DNA of 26,247 bases from CAZOWW01 sp964583765 (GCA_964583765.1 CAZOWW010000085.1:1-26247), one strand, 5' to 3'. Positions 16,723-24,454 are shown, numbered from the stretch's first letter. Notes: generated by a model from the letters alone, not told the origin. Numbers and translations are program-made.

Positions 16723-17421
16723 TCAGGCCGGCAGGTCCACCCAGGCCTCGGCCAGACGCCTGCGGGTGTCCGCGAGGAGTTCGGGCAGCGCCTTGGTTCG
16801 CGCGATGATCGGCAGGAAGTTCGCGTCCCCGCTCCAGCGCGGTACCACGTGCTGGTGCAGGTGCGCGGCGATCCCCGCCCCCGCCACCGCCCCCTGGTTC
16901 ATGCCCAGGTTGAATCCGTGGCAGCCGGAGATGGCCCCCAGCACCCGCATCGCCCGCTGGGTCAGCCGGGCCAGTTCGACGGTCTCGTCGTCGGTCAGAT
17001 CGGGGTAGAGCGCGACATGCCGGTAGGGGCACACCATGAGGTGCCCCGTGTTGTACGGGTACAGGTTCATCACCACGAAGCAGTGCCCACCCCGCGCCAC
17101 GATCAGCCCCGAGGCGTCGTCCCGCCCCGGCGACCGGCAGAACGGACACTGGGGGCCGGCATCCGACGTCGTGGGCTTGTCCTCGCCCTGGAGGTAGACC
17201 ATGCGGTGCGGGGTCCAGAGCCGCTCGAACCCGTCCCGCGCGCCGGCGAGATCCGCGGACGCCACGGTCACGACGCCCTCGCACCCCTCGTCGTTCCGGT
17301 CGCGCCCCTCGTCGTTCCGGTCGCGCCCCTCGTCGTTCCGGTCGAGCACAGGGCGGTCCTCGTCGGGCGCCGGAAGGTCCTGGAAAGTGCCGTCCTCGAA
17401 GTCGATCCGCCGCTGGGCCAC
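16723..17421 (-). CDS. HIT-family protein, Ap4A phosphorylase-like
   Basis: This histidine-triad nucleotide-binding protein is in the position of M. tuberculosis Rv2613c, an Ap4A phosphorylase. Start is a GTG (17419-17421); 232 residues. The catalytic triad motif is AHLHQHVVPRW with H187, H189 and H191. A CPFC pair (92-95), NLYPYNTGHLMVCPYRH (119-135) and the WTPHRMVYL segment (69-77) are all shared with that family. The N-terminus is extended by three heptads DRNDEGR (residues 27-47), highly charged, encoded by 21-bp DNA repeats. It lies 60 bp downstream of thrS. Threonyl-tRNA synthetase and related enzymes produce Ap4A as a side product, so the pairing makes metabolic sense; this link is inference. 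Hydrolase rather than phosphorylase activity cannot be excluded. Confidence 0.9.
   Translation of the reverse strand: MAQRRIDFEDGTFQDLPAPDEDRPVLDRNDEGRDRNDEGRDRNDEGCEGVVTVASADLAGARDGFERLWTPHRMVYLQGEDKPTTSDAGPQCPFCRSPGRDDASGLIVARGGHCFVVMNLYPYNTGHLMVCPYRHVALYPDLTDDETVELARLTQRAMRVLGAISGCHGFNLGMNQGAVAGAGIAAHLHQHVVPRWSGDANFLPIIARTKALPELLADTRRRLAEAWVDLPA
17281..17343 (-). repeat. Three 21-bp in-frame repeats in the HIT gene
   Basis: Three adjacent 21-bp units encode DRNDEGR, DRNDEGR and DRNDEGC. The units are identical or nearly so at the DNA level (CTCGTCGTTCCGGTCGCGCC repeated on the plus strand). The frame is preserved, so copy-number changes would only lengthen the charged N-terminal extension. 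Confidence 0.9.
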
Positions 17422-17433
17422 GGCGGAAGTCTA

Positions 17434-17475
17434 GGCGGACGGGCCCCGCGACCCGTCCGCCACCCGGATACCGGG
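17434..17475 (-). terminator. Hairpins between thrS and the HIT gene
   Basis: GGCGGACGGG (17434-17443) and CCCGTCCGCC (17452-17461) form a perfect 10-bp stem with an 8-nt loop; a small CCCGG/CCGGG hairpin (17463-17475) lies next to it, directly after the thrS stop. They may terminate part of the thrS transcripts, so the HIT gene could be expressed partly by read-through. Confidence 0.55.
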
Positions 17476-17481
17476 CGTGCC

Positions 17482-19488
17482 TCAGACCTGCGCCCGGCTC
17501 CGCACCGCCTCGACGATCTTCGCAATGGCCACGTCGACGGCCACGCCGTTCTCCTGCGACCCGTCCCGGAACCGGAACGAGACGGCGTCCTTGGCCACGT
17601 CGTCGTGCCCGGCGATCAGCAGGAAGGGCACCTTCTGCTTGGTGTGGGTGCGGATCTTCTTCGGCATCCGGTCGTCCGAGGCGTCGACCTCGATCCGGAT
17701 CCCCTGGGCCCGCAACCGCGCGGCGATGTCCTCCAGGTAGGGCACGTGCTCGTCCGTCACCGGGATCCCGACCACCTGCACCGGCGCGAGCCAGGCCGGG
17801 AACGCGCCCGCGTAGTGCTCGACGAGGATGCCGAAGAACCGCTCGATCGAGCCGAACAGCGCGCGGTGGATCATCACGGGACGCTGCCGGGTGCCGTCCG
17901 CGGCCGTGTACTCCAGCTCGAACAGCTCCGGCTCGAAGAAGTCCAGCTGGATCGTGGACAGCTGCCAGGTACGGCCGATCGCGTCCTTGGCCTGGACCGA
18001 GATCTTCGGCCCGTAGAACGCCGCCCCACCCGGGTCGTCGACCAGGTCGAGCCCCGACGCCGTCGCCACCTCGCGCAGGGTCTGGGTGGCCTCCGCCCAG
18101 GTCGCGTCGTCCCCGACGGACTTCTTCGGGTCGCGGGTGGACAGCTCCAGGTAGAACTCGGCGAGCCCGTAGTCCCGCAGCAGGTCGAGCACGAAGGTGA
18201 GCAGCGAGGCCAGCTCGGTCCGCATCTGCTCGCGGGTGCAGTAGATGTGCGCGTCGTCCTGCGTGAACCCCCGGGCGCGGGTGAGCCCCTGCACCACGCC
18301 GGACTTCTCGTAGCGGTACACCGTGCCGAACTCGAACAGGCGAAGGGGGAGCTCCCGGTAGGACCGCCCGCGCGACTGGAAGACGAGGTTGTGCATCGGG
18401 CAGTTCATCGGCTTGAGGTAGTAGTCCTGCCCTGCCCGGCGGACGTGGCCCTCGGCGTCGACCTCCTCGTCCAGGCGCATGGGCGGGTACATGCCGTCGG
18501 CGTACCAGTCCAGGTGCTTCGAGGTCTCGAAGAGCTTCGCCTTCGTGATGTGGGGGGTGTTGACGAAGGAGTACCCGGCCTCGATGTGACGGCGACGGGA
18601 GTACTCCTCCATCTCCATCCGCATGATGCCGCCCTTGGGGTGGAACACCGCCAGGCCGGAGCCGATCTCGTCGGGGAAGGAGAAGAGGTCCAGCTCCACG
18701 CCCAGGCGGCGGTGGTCGCGCCGCTCCGCCTCCGCCATGCGCTCCAGGTACCCCTTGAGGGCGTCCTTGCTCGGCCAGGCCGTGCCGTAGATCCGCTGCA
18801 GCTGCGGGTTCTTCTCGCTGCCCCGCCAGTAGGCCGCCGCCGTGCGCATGAGCTGCCAGCCGTGGCCGATGAGCCGGGTGGTGGGCAGGTGCGGCCCCCG
18901 GCACAGGTCACGCCAGGCGAGCGAGCCGTCGCGGTGCAGGTTGTCGTAGATGGTCAGCTCGTGCCCACCGACCTCGACCGACGCGCCGTCCCCCTCGGCC
19001 TCCGCCGAACCCCCCTTGAGGCCGATCAGCTCGAGCTTGTACGGCTCGACGGCCAGCTCCGCCCGGGCCTCCTCCTCGGAGACCACCCGGCGGCGGAAGG
19101 TCTGCCCCTCCTTGACGATGCGCTGCATCACCTTCTCGAGGGCCTTGAGGTCCTCGGGGGTGAAGGGACGCTCGACGTCGAAGTCGTAGTAGAAGCCGTC
19201 CCGGACCGGGGGGCCGATGCCCAGCCTCGTCTGCGGGAACACCTCCTGCACGGCCTGGGCCATGACGTGGGCGGCGGAGTGTCGCAGCACCGCGAGCCCG
19301 TCCGGGCTGTCCAGCGGCACCGGCTCGACCTTCTCACCACCCGACAGCACGTGCACCAGGTCGCGCAGCTCGCCGTCGACGCGGGCGACAACGACCGATG
19401 CGTCCCCGGCGAACAGTTCCCCCGCCGTGGTGCCCGGCACGACCTGTCGCTCGTCGCCGGCGACATGGACGGTGATCAGGGCGGACAC
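17482..19488 (-). CDS. thrS: Threonyl-tRNA synthetase
   Basis: ThrRS charges tRNA-Thr with threonine in the cytosol. The 668-residue class II synthetase starts at a GTG (19486-19488) with AAGGAG 5 nt upstream. Domains in order: N-terminal TGS domain (about 1-62), editing domain with H70/H74 in HSAAHVMAQA and C196/H200 in RDLCRGPH, catalytic core with motif 2 YRYEKSGVVQGLTRARGFTQ (391-410) and zinc ligands C363 (MNCPMHN) and H414 (DDAHIY), and a C-terminal anticodon-binding domain beginning near AWLAPVQVVGIPVTDEH. The second zinc histidine lies in PVMIHRALFGSIERF. A short Gly/Glu/Ala insertion (159-177) sits in the editing region. The 115-bp leader is too short for a T-box and shows none. All catalytic and editing residues are present. 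Confidence 0.97.
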   Translation of the reverse strand: MSALITVHVAGDERQVVPGTTAGELFAGDASVVVARVDGELRDLVHVLSGGEKVEPVPLDSPDGLAVLRHSAAHVMAQAVQEVFPQTRLGIGPPVRDGFYYDFDVERPFTPEDLKALEKVMQRIVKEGQTFRRRVVSEEEARAELAVEPYKLELIGLKGGSAEAEGDGASVEVGGHELTIYDNLHRDGSLAWRDLCRGPHLPTTRLIGHGWQLMRTAAAYWRGSEKNPQLQRIYGTAWPSKDALKGYLERMAEAERRDHRRLGVELDLFSFPDEIGSGLAVFHPKGGIMRMEMEEYSRRRHIEAGYSFVNTPHITKAKLFETSKHLDWYADGMYPPMRLDEEVDAEGHVRRAGQDYYLKPMNCPMHNLVFQSRGRSYRELPLRLFEFGTVYRYEKSGVVQGLTRARGFTQDDAHIYCTREQMRTELASLLTFVLDLLRDYGLAEFYLELSTRDPKKSVGDDATWAEATQTLREVATASGLDLVDDPGGAAFYGPKISVQAKDAIGRTWQLSTIQLDFFEPELFELEYTAADGTRQRPVMIHRALFGSIERFFGILVEHYAGAFPAWLAPVQVVGIPVTDEHVPYLEDIAARLRAQGIRIEVDASDDRMPKKIRTHTKQKVPFLLIAGHDDVAKDAVSFRFRDGSQENGVAVDVAIAKIVEAVRSRAQV

Positions 19489-19493
19489 GGGAT

Positions 19494-19499
19494 CTCCTT
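19494..19499 (-). promoter_or_regulatory. Ribosome-binding site of thrS
   Basis: AAGGAG on the minus strand, 5 nt before the GTG at 19488; it decides this start. Confidence 0.75.
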
Positions 19500-19603
19500 C
19501 GATCGTCAGATGACTTCAGCCCGATCGTACCCAGGGGCCTTCCGACCCGGAAAACGGGTTTGACACGACGTTCCCCACCGTCTCTCCCCCGGTCACACCG
19601 ACG

Positions 19604-20062
19604 TCACACGCCCCCGGAGGCGGCCAGAGCGAGCCGCTCGAGTGCGGGCAGGGCCGCCTCGATCGCCCGCCGGTCGTCCTCGCACAACCCCGCCAGCAGC
19701 GTTCCCAAGGCAGCGGCCCGTGCGTCCCGCCGTTCCCGCAGCAGGTCCTGGCCCTCCTGGGTGATCCGGACGATCACCACCCGCCGGTCCCCCGGATCCG
19801 CGCACCGACGAGCCAGGCCCTCACGCTCCAGTCGGGAGACCAGCTGGGTCATCGCGGGTTGGGTCACGCACTGCTCGACGGCGAGCTCGGTGAGCCGGTA
19901 CGGTCGCGCGACCGGAGCTTGATCGAGCAACTGGAGCACGGACGCGCTCGCCAGACTCAGATCACGCGCCGGCCCGACCCGTCGCAGCATCACGGCAACC
20001 CGCTCGAGCGCCACGGTGAACTTCAGGTACTCGGACTCCCCGAGATCGCTCGTGTCCACCAC
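19604..20062 (-). CDS. MarR-family transcriptional regulator
   Basis: This winged-helix dimeric repressor-type protein of 152 residues has the MarR layout: an N-terminal dimerisation helix, SVLQLLDQAPVARPYRLTELA (41-61) leading into the helix-turn-helix CVTQPAMTQLVSRLEREGLARR (65-86), the wing with the family signature DPGDRR (89-94) followed by VVIVRITQEGQDLL, and C-terminal helices. Two adjacent GTG codons are possible starts; I used the first (20060-20062). The ligand cannot be read from the sequence. The divergent neighbour is a universal-stress-like gene; the short AT-rich gap between them (20063-20148) is a natural place for an autoregulatory operator, so it may control itself and that gene. 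It is followed by thrS in the same direction after 115 bp. Confidence 0.9.
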   Translation of the reverse strand: MVDTSDLGESEYLKFTVALERVAVMLRRVGPARDLSLASASVLQLLDQAPVARPYRLTELAVEQCVTQPAMTQLVSRLEREGLARRCADPGDRRVVIVRITQEGQDLLRERRDARAAALGTLLAGLCEDDRRAIEAALPALERLALAASGGV

Positions 20063-20068
20063 CGTTCA

Positions 20069-20074
20069 GTTATA
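20069..20074 (-). promoter_or_regulatory. Putative -10 element of the MarR gene (leaderless type)
   Basis: TATAAC on the minus strand ends 6 nt before the GTG start. It lies in the AT-rich stretch 20069-20089, which stands out from its GC-rich surroundings and has a rough dyad (TTATAT ... TTATGTA), so promoter and operator may overlap. No -35 or good ribosome-binding site is evident. Confidence 0.4.
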
Positions 20075-20148
20075 TCATCTCCTTATGTAGTGACGCGCTC
20101 TCCCGACCCGATCACCCCTCCCTGGCCACCACACGGACCCGGCTGCCC

Positions 20149-20613
20149 ATGCATCCCGAATCCCCGATACCCGGTACCCCTCGCCGGGCCGACGGCCCCT
20201 CCCTGATCGTGGTCGGCCTCGACGGATCCTCGACCGCCTGGCATGCGTTCGCCTGGGCGTGCGGGCACGCGCGACGCGCGGCCTGCCCGGTCCTCGCCGT
20301 GTACGTGTCGACCCTGCGCTACTGGGAGGCGCCCCTCGCCGGCGAGGCCACCGCGGCCGTCCTCGAGGCGGAGCAGAGCACGGTGCGTGCCCTGCAGCAG
20401 GAGGCCGAACTCCTGGCCGGGGCCTTCGACGTCCGAGTGTCCTTCGAGCACCGCCGCGGAGAGGCTGCGCGGGAACTTCTCACCGCGGCTCGCGAGCACT
20501 CGGCGGACCTGCTCGCCATCGGGAGCTCGGTGCAGCCGTTCCACCGCGTCGCCGGCTCCCTGGCCTCACGGCTCGTCCGGTGCCGGCAGGTGCCCGTGGT
20601 GGTGGTCCCCTGA
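20149..20613 (+). CDS. Universal stress protein (UspA)-like
   Basis: A 154-residue single Usp domain. LIVVGLDGSSTAWHAFAWAC (19-38) is the typical first strand and helix with the nucleotide-contacting Asp25. ADLLAIGSS (119-127) is the strand before the phosphate loop, and SLASRLVRCRQVPVVVVP (137-154) is the normal C-terminal end. The ATP motif G-x2-G-x9-G-S/T is not intact: after G125 the second glycine is V128, and the next Gly-Ser (136-137) comes two residues early, so it may be a non-ATP-binding member. The ATG at 20149 has no strong ribosome-binding site. It is divergent from the MarR gene and ends only 9 bp from the convergent sigma-fusion stop. Confidence 0.85.
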   Translation: MHPESPIPGTPRRADGPSLIVVGLDGSSTAWHAFAWACGHARRAACPVLAVYVSTLRYWEAPLAGEATAAVLEAEQSTVRALQQEAELLAGAFDVRVSFEHRRGEAARELLTAAREHSADLLAIGSSVQPFHRVAGSLASRLVRCRQVPVVVVP

Positions 20614-20622
20614 GCCCCTGGT

Positions 20623-22812
20623 TCACATGGGGGCGCCGAACCCCGCCCGCCTGCTGACCAGGAACCGTGTCGGCGGCAGACCACCGTCCACCGGCCGGGA
20701 TCCCTCGGCGTCCGTCGGGTCGGTGCTCAACAGCGACGCCGCGCTCCACCCGCTGTCGTTCCACGAGTTGCCCGCCGCCACCGCGACGGAGGTGAGGTCC
20801 GCCTGGGAATCCGAGTTGAGCAGGGAGATGTTGCCGCTCAGCTGCGGGCGCCCCCGGCGGAAGAGGAAGCCCTCTCTGTGGTTGTGGAACGCGGTGTTCC
20901 GCGAGATCGCCAGCTCCCCCGGGTTGGACGCACCCGAGAAGCCCGGCCCGGCGTTGTCCCAGGCGGCGTTGTTCGTCAACGTGTAGGCGACCGGGTGGTC
21001 CGTGCTCGTGGTGCCCTGCAGGACGAATCCGTTGCCCGTGCCGCCGAAGTGGCTCAGGTGCCACCGGTTCACGCCATTGCCGAAGGCCCAGGAGCCGTCC
21101 ACGGTCACCGGATCGGCGAACTTGATGATGTCCAGTCCGTCGTCCGAGTTGTCGAAGAACCGGCACCGCCGGATCACGTTGCCGGTGCCCGACCCGTCGA
21201 GCATCAGGAACCCGTCCGCGTCCGCCCCGTCGTTGGAGTCGTCGTGGTTGGCGTAGGAGTCGACGTCGACCACCTGGTTGTCCACGGTGCCGTCGCCCCG
21301 CAGCTCGACCCCCACGCCGTGGTTGTCGTGCACGGCCAGGTGCGTCAGGACGACTCCCCGGCAGGAGCTGCAGGTCAGCCCGACGCTCGGCGAGCCGGTC
21401 ACCGCCAGGCCCTGCACCGTCCAGTAGGCGCCCTGCACCGTCACGGCCGCCTCCTTCGCGCCGGAATCGGCAGCCTCGAGCACGGGGTGCTCCCCCCGGA
21501 AGTTGCTCAGGGTGATCCGGTGGCCGGACTCCCCCGCCGCGCTGAGCACCAGCGGGGCGGAGAGCCGGTACTCGCCCCCGCGCACCGCGATGGTCTGTCC
21601 GGGACGGACGAGAGCGGCGGCCCGGCCCACGCTGGCGAGGGGGTGGTCCAGGCTCCCGTCGGCATGGTCGTCGCCGTCCGGCGCCACGTAGTAGTCGGCG
21701 AGGAGCACGCCGAACCCGCGGGCCGGAGGACTGCTGGTCGTGCGCGTCGGGGGTCGGGTCGCCCGCACGGTCGGCGTGGGCGAAGCGGCCGGCGCGGTGG
21801 CCACGGGGAAGGTGGGCCGCGGCGCCGGTGTCTGCCCGGACGGCAGGTACTGGACGGCGAAGCCGAGGGTCACGGCCGCCCCGGTGAGCGCGACACCGGT
21901 CAGCACGGCCGGCTTCACCGCCAGGACCGGCTTGCTCAGGGCACCCTCCGTGGCGAACACCTTGGCCCCGGCCGCCGCGAGGGAGGCCACGCCCGCGGGG
22001 GCCTGGGTGAGGGCCGAGGACACGAGCCCCGGTACGACATGGGCCAGGGCCAGCGGGAACGGCACCAGCGCGACGCTCGCGAGGAGATTCTCCGGCGGCA
22101 GGAGCTGGCCGGAGAGCGCCTGGCACTGGTCACAGCGCCGCACGTGCCGGGCGAGGCGGTTCAGCATGCGGGGGTCCGGGACCAGCCGGCCCTCCGGGAT
22201 CATGGCGCTCAGGCGGGGGCAACCGCGGCGTCCGAGCCTGCTGCGCAGGAGCACCCGCGCGAGTTCCAGCCGCGACTTCATCCGCTGCAGGCGAACCGCG
22301 GCGTGCTGGCGGCTGAGACCCAGTACCTCGGCCAGTTCGGCCCGGGTGATCCGGCCGCCGAGCTCCTGCCACCACAACGCGAGCAGGGCCCGGTCGTCGG
22401 TGGACAGCCATCGACTGGCCTCGGCCAGCTCGCGCCGTTCCCCGGACAGGCCCAGTTCGAGGATCGTCGCGCCGACGAAGTCGAGCGACGGATCGGCACG
22501 GTCGCCGAGACGTTCCAACGAGCTCTCCCGGGCGGCCCGGCGGGCCTGTCCGCGGGCACGCTCATGGATCTGACGCACGGCGATCGCGATGAGCCAGGAC
22601 CGGAAACGCTCGGGCTCCCGAAGAGCCGGTATCGCCTGGGCGGCGCGGAACAGCGTCTCCTGCACCACGTCGTCCACATCTGCGTGTCCGTTGAGGGCCC
22701 GGCCCACCACGTTGTAGAGCAGCGGGAGGTACTCCCGGAGCAGGACGCCGAGCGCCTCCTCGTCCCCGGACTGCGCGGCGCGGACAAGGTCGCTCTCGAC
22801 CGGCGCTTCCAC
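20623..22812 (-). CDS. ECF sigma factor fused to zinc anti-sigma motif, membrane anchor and PL9-like beta-helix
   Basis: One uninterrupted frame joins a transcription factor to a pectate-lyase fold. I chose the GTG at 22810-22812 (GGAAGGA 8 nt upstream); a TTG at 22893 would add 27 residues but lies on a promoter candidate. Residue numbers are from the GTG (729 residues). Sigma region 2 is at 44-87 (ADVDDVVQETLFRAA, FRSWLIAIAVRQ). Region 4 is at about 126-187 (ITRAELAEVLGLSRQHAAVRLQRMKSRL). A zinc anti-sigma type motif H223-x3-C227-x2-C230 follows. A weakly hydrophobic stretch at 243-266, then a transmembrane helix at about 301-323, then a Pro/Thr linker at 325-365. The C-terminal half opens with YYVAPDGDDHADGS, as in PL9/DUF1565 proteins, and has ADADGF and NSDDGLDII. 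D533, D557, D558 and D561 match the PL9 calcium ligands, but the lysine of GNGFKLG appears to be V597 (GNGFVLQ). Predicted topology is sigma inside, beta-helix outside. Confidence 0.88.
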   Translation of the reverse strand: MEAPVESDLVRAAQSGDEEALGVLLREYLPLLYNVVGRALNGHADVDDVVQETLFRAAQAIPALREPERFRSWLIAIAVRQIHERARGQARRAARESSLERLGDRADPSLDFVGATILELGLSGERRELAEASRWLSTDDRALLALWWQELGGRITRAELAEVLGLSRQHAAVRLQRMKSRLELARVLLRSRLGRRGCPRLSAMIPEGRLVPDPRMLNRLARHVRRCDQCQALSGQLLPPENLLASVALVPFPLALAHVVPGLVSSALTQAPAGVASLAAAGAKVFATEGALSKPVLAVKPAVLTGVALTGAAVTLGFAVQYLPSGQTPAPRPTFPVATAPAASPTPTVRATRPPTRTTSSPPARGFGVLLADYYVAPDGDDHADGSLDHPLASVGRAAALVRPGQTIAVRGGEYRLSAPLVLSAAGESGHRITLSNFRGEHPVLEAADSGAKEAAVTVQGAYWTVQGLAVTGSPSVGLTCSSCRGVVLTHLAVHDNHGVGVELRGDGTVDNQVVDVDSYANHDDSNDGADADGFLMLDGSGTGNVIRRCRFFDNSDDGLDIIKFADPVTVDGSWAFGNGVNRWHLSHFGGTGNGFVLQGTTSTDHPVAYTLTNNAAWDNAGPGFSGASNPGELAISRNTAFHNHREGFLFRRGRPQLSGNISLLNSDSQADLTSVAVAAGNSWNDSGWSAASLLSTDPTDAEGSRPVDGGLPPTRFLVSRRAGFGAPM

Positions 22813-22864
22813 CCAGGATGTCCTTCCGCAACTCGACTCAACCGCTTCACGGAGCGGGCTCCGG

Positions 22865-22893
22865 ATCGTCACACGCCCCGCCCGTCCCGTCAA
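22865..22893 (-). promoter_or_regulatory. Putative housekeeping-type promoter of the sigma-fusion gene
   Basis: On the minus strand TTGACG (22888-22893) and GACGAT (22865-22870) are separated by exactly 17 bp, giving a start point near 22858 and a 5' leader of about 45 nt to the GTG at 22812. The -35 is close to consensus and the -10 is fair. No convincing ECF-type promoter was seen here. Confidence 0.4.
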
Positions 22894-22987
22894 CCGCCCT
22901 GCGGGTGGTCGACCTACCTGCGGGACAGCGTTTTCCCGTGCTCTGCTACCTGTTCGGCGTGCCGTCCTGGCACCGAGCAGGAACGGT

Positions 22988-23020
22988 CCCGGGACCGGCC
23001 TGACCGAGGTCGGTCCCGGG
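22988..23020 (-). terminator. Terminator hairpin after the CE12-like esterase gene
   Basis: CCCGGGACCGGCCT (22988-23001) pairs with AGGTCGGTCCCGGG (23007-23020) over 14 positions, including one G-T wobble, with a 5-nt loop. It lies 64 bp beyond the esterase stop codon and before the promoter candidate of the sigma-fusion gene. It probably ends the esterase transcript. Confidence 0.75.
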
Positions 23021-23083
23021 CACCCAGTGCTCAGGCTCGGCGTGGTGAGCGCTCAGCGCGCGGCGTTCTCCGCCGGCCCGAGG

Positions 23084-24454
23084 TCACCGCGCGGTGCAGG
23101 TGAGGGTGGGGGCCACCGCCGTTCCGTTGGCGAGGAAGCCGAAGGTCGTGGCCGCGGCCGGGGCGAGCGGTCCGTTCCAGGAGGCGTCGGTGACGGTCGT
23201 GGTGGCGCCGCTGGTCGTGGCGGTGCCGTTCCAGACCTGGCTGACCGCCTGACCGCTGCCGAAGGTCATGGCCACGGTCCAGCCGTTGAGGGCACTCGAC
23301 CCGCTGTTCGTGACCGTGACCTCGCCCTGGAAGCCTCCCGACCACGAACCGACCGACCGGTACGAGGCGGTGCACACCCGGGCCCCGCCGGTGGTCGAGG
23401 TACGGCTGGTCGTCGTGGTGGTGACCGGACGGGTCGTGGAGGCGGTCGAGGTGGTCGGCGACGTCGTGGTCGTTCTGGGTGAGGTGGTCGTGGTGGTGGT
23501 CGACCGGGTGGTCGTGGACGTCGTCGTCGTGGGCGCGGTCAACAGGTAGTCGGCCAGTCCGATGCCCGCGGAGCTCAGCGCACCGGCGACCACGCCGGCG
23601 ATCTGGGTGGCGCCCGCTGCCTCGAAGTGGGTGTGGTCGTTGCAGAAGAACGCTCCGACCGCTCCCGCCGTGTAGTCGCTGTTGTTCGGGCACAGGCCGA
23701 GCTTGTTGTAGAGCGCCACGCTCAGCGCGTGCAGGTCGATCACGGGCACCCCCGCCGCGGCCGCGGCGGTCTTGGTGTCGGTCAGGAAGCCACGGTTGCC
23801 CACCGCGGTGCTGCCGGAACAGGTGATCGCCGCGACCGGGGTGAGGAACACCGCGTGCACACCCCGTGCCTGGGCGGCCGAGGCCATGGCCTTCAACAGC
23901 GTCTGGAACCGGGCGGAGCCGACGTGCCGCGGGCAGGCGCTGTCCCCGTCATTGATGCCGAACTGCACGAACAGGTAGTCCCCCGACTTCATCCCGGTAC
24001 TCGAGTCGAGCATGGACTGCCAGCGACTCGAGTAGGTGTTCGGGCTGATCACGCACTCGCCGTCCGAGCCCTTGGTGGAGGTCACGTTGGGGTCGTACAG
24101 CCAGGTTTGGATGCTGCGCCCGGCGACCGCGTTGTTCACCACGGTCACGTTCGAGTTGAAGTAGCTGCCGAACTTGTTCCCCCAGCCGATCGGGCAGGTG
24201 GAGGCATTCGCCATCGTCGAGTCTCCGGCCATCCACACCGTGACCTTGGTGGTCGCGGCGGCGAGTGCGGCGGCCACGCTCGCGGGCAGGGCAGCCCCGA
24301 GGGTGGAGGCCTGCGCGGTGTCCGGACAGGTGGTGGTCGGAACGGTGTTCGCCGCGGCGGGGTTCGCGTCCACGGCCAGTGATCCCAGCGCTGCGGCCAG
24401 GACGAGCGTGCCCACACGCAGGACGCGGGATCCGGGTCCCAGGAGTCGTCTCAT
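23084..24454 (-). CDS. Secreted CE12-like (rhamnogalacturonan acetylesterase type) SGNH esterase with CBM2
   Basis: Probably removes acetyl groups from pectin or other plant polysaccharides outside the cell. The 456-residue protein starts with a Sec signal peptide (MRRLL, hydrophobic core about 13-28, AAAN-type cleavage near 36). The SGNH domain covers about 70-305. Block I is WMAGDSTMA with nucleophile S79; the oxyanion Gly is in NNAVAGRS (107-114) and the Asn in QFGINDGD (N168); DHTHF provides D273 and H276. Asp-x2-His spacing and GDSTMA are typical of CE12. A Thr/Ser linker (about 306-355) leads to a C-terminal CBM2 (358-456) with C361/C453 placed for its disulfide and Trp residues at 371, 392, 408 and 426. 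It lies 49 bp after the CE2-like gene, same strand. CE12 also contains xylan acetylesterases, so pectin specificity is not certain. Confidence 0.88.
   Translation of the reverse strand: MRRLLGPGSRVLRVGTLVLAAALGSLAVDANPAAANTVPTTTCPDTAQASTLGAALPASVAAALAAATTKVTVWMAGDSTMANASTCPIGWGNKFGSYFNSNVTVVNNAVAGRSIQTWLYDPNVTSTKGSDGECVISPNTYSSRWQSMLDSSTGMKSGDYLFVQFGINDGDSACPRHVGSARFQTLLKAMASAAQARGVHAVFLTPVAAITCSGSTAVGNRGFLTDTKTAAAAAGVPVIDLHALSVALYNKLGLCPNNSDYTAGAVGAFFCNDHTHFEAAGATQIAGVVAGALSSAGIGLADYLLTAPTTTTSTTTRSTTTTTTSPRTTTTSPTTSTASTTRPVTTTTTSRTSTTGGARVCTASYRSVGSWSGGFQGEVTVTNSGSSALNGWTVAMTFGSGQAVSQVWNGTATTSGATTTVTDASWNGPLAPAAATTFGFLANGTAVAPTLTCTAR

Noticed and set aside
15983..18904. Very long minus-strand frame across the EF-G2-like, HIT and thrS genes
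   Set aside because: It crosses three well-identified genes in another frame and has only Arg/Pro/Gly shadow composition.
19489..19603. T-box riboswitch upstream of thrS
   Set aside because: Only 115 bp are available and no T-box sequence or antiterminator pairing is visible.
22813..22893. Longer start (TTG at 22893) of the sigma-fusion gene
   Set aside because: The GTG at 22812 has a good ribosome-binding site, the extra 27 residues are not sigma-like, and the TTG coincides with the -35 of a promoter candidate.
23390..23539. GTC/GTG-rich DNA repeat as a separate element
   Set aside because: It is simply the coding sequence of the Thr-rich linker of the CE12-like esterase; the same holds for 24792-24923 in the CE2-like gene.
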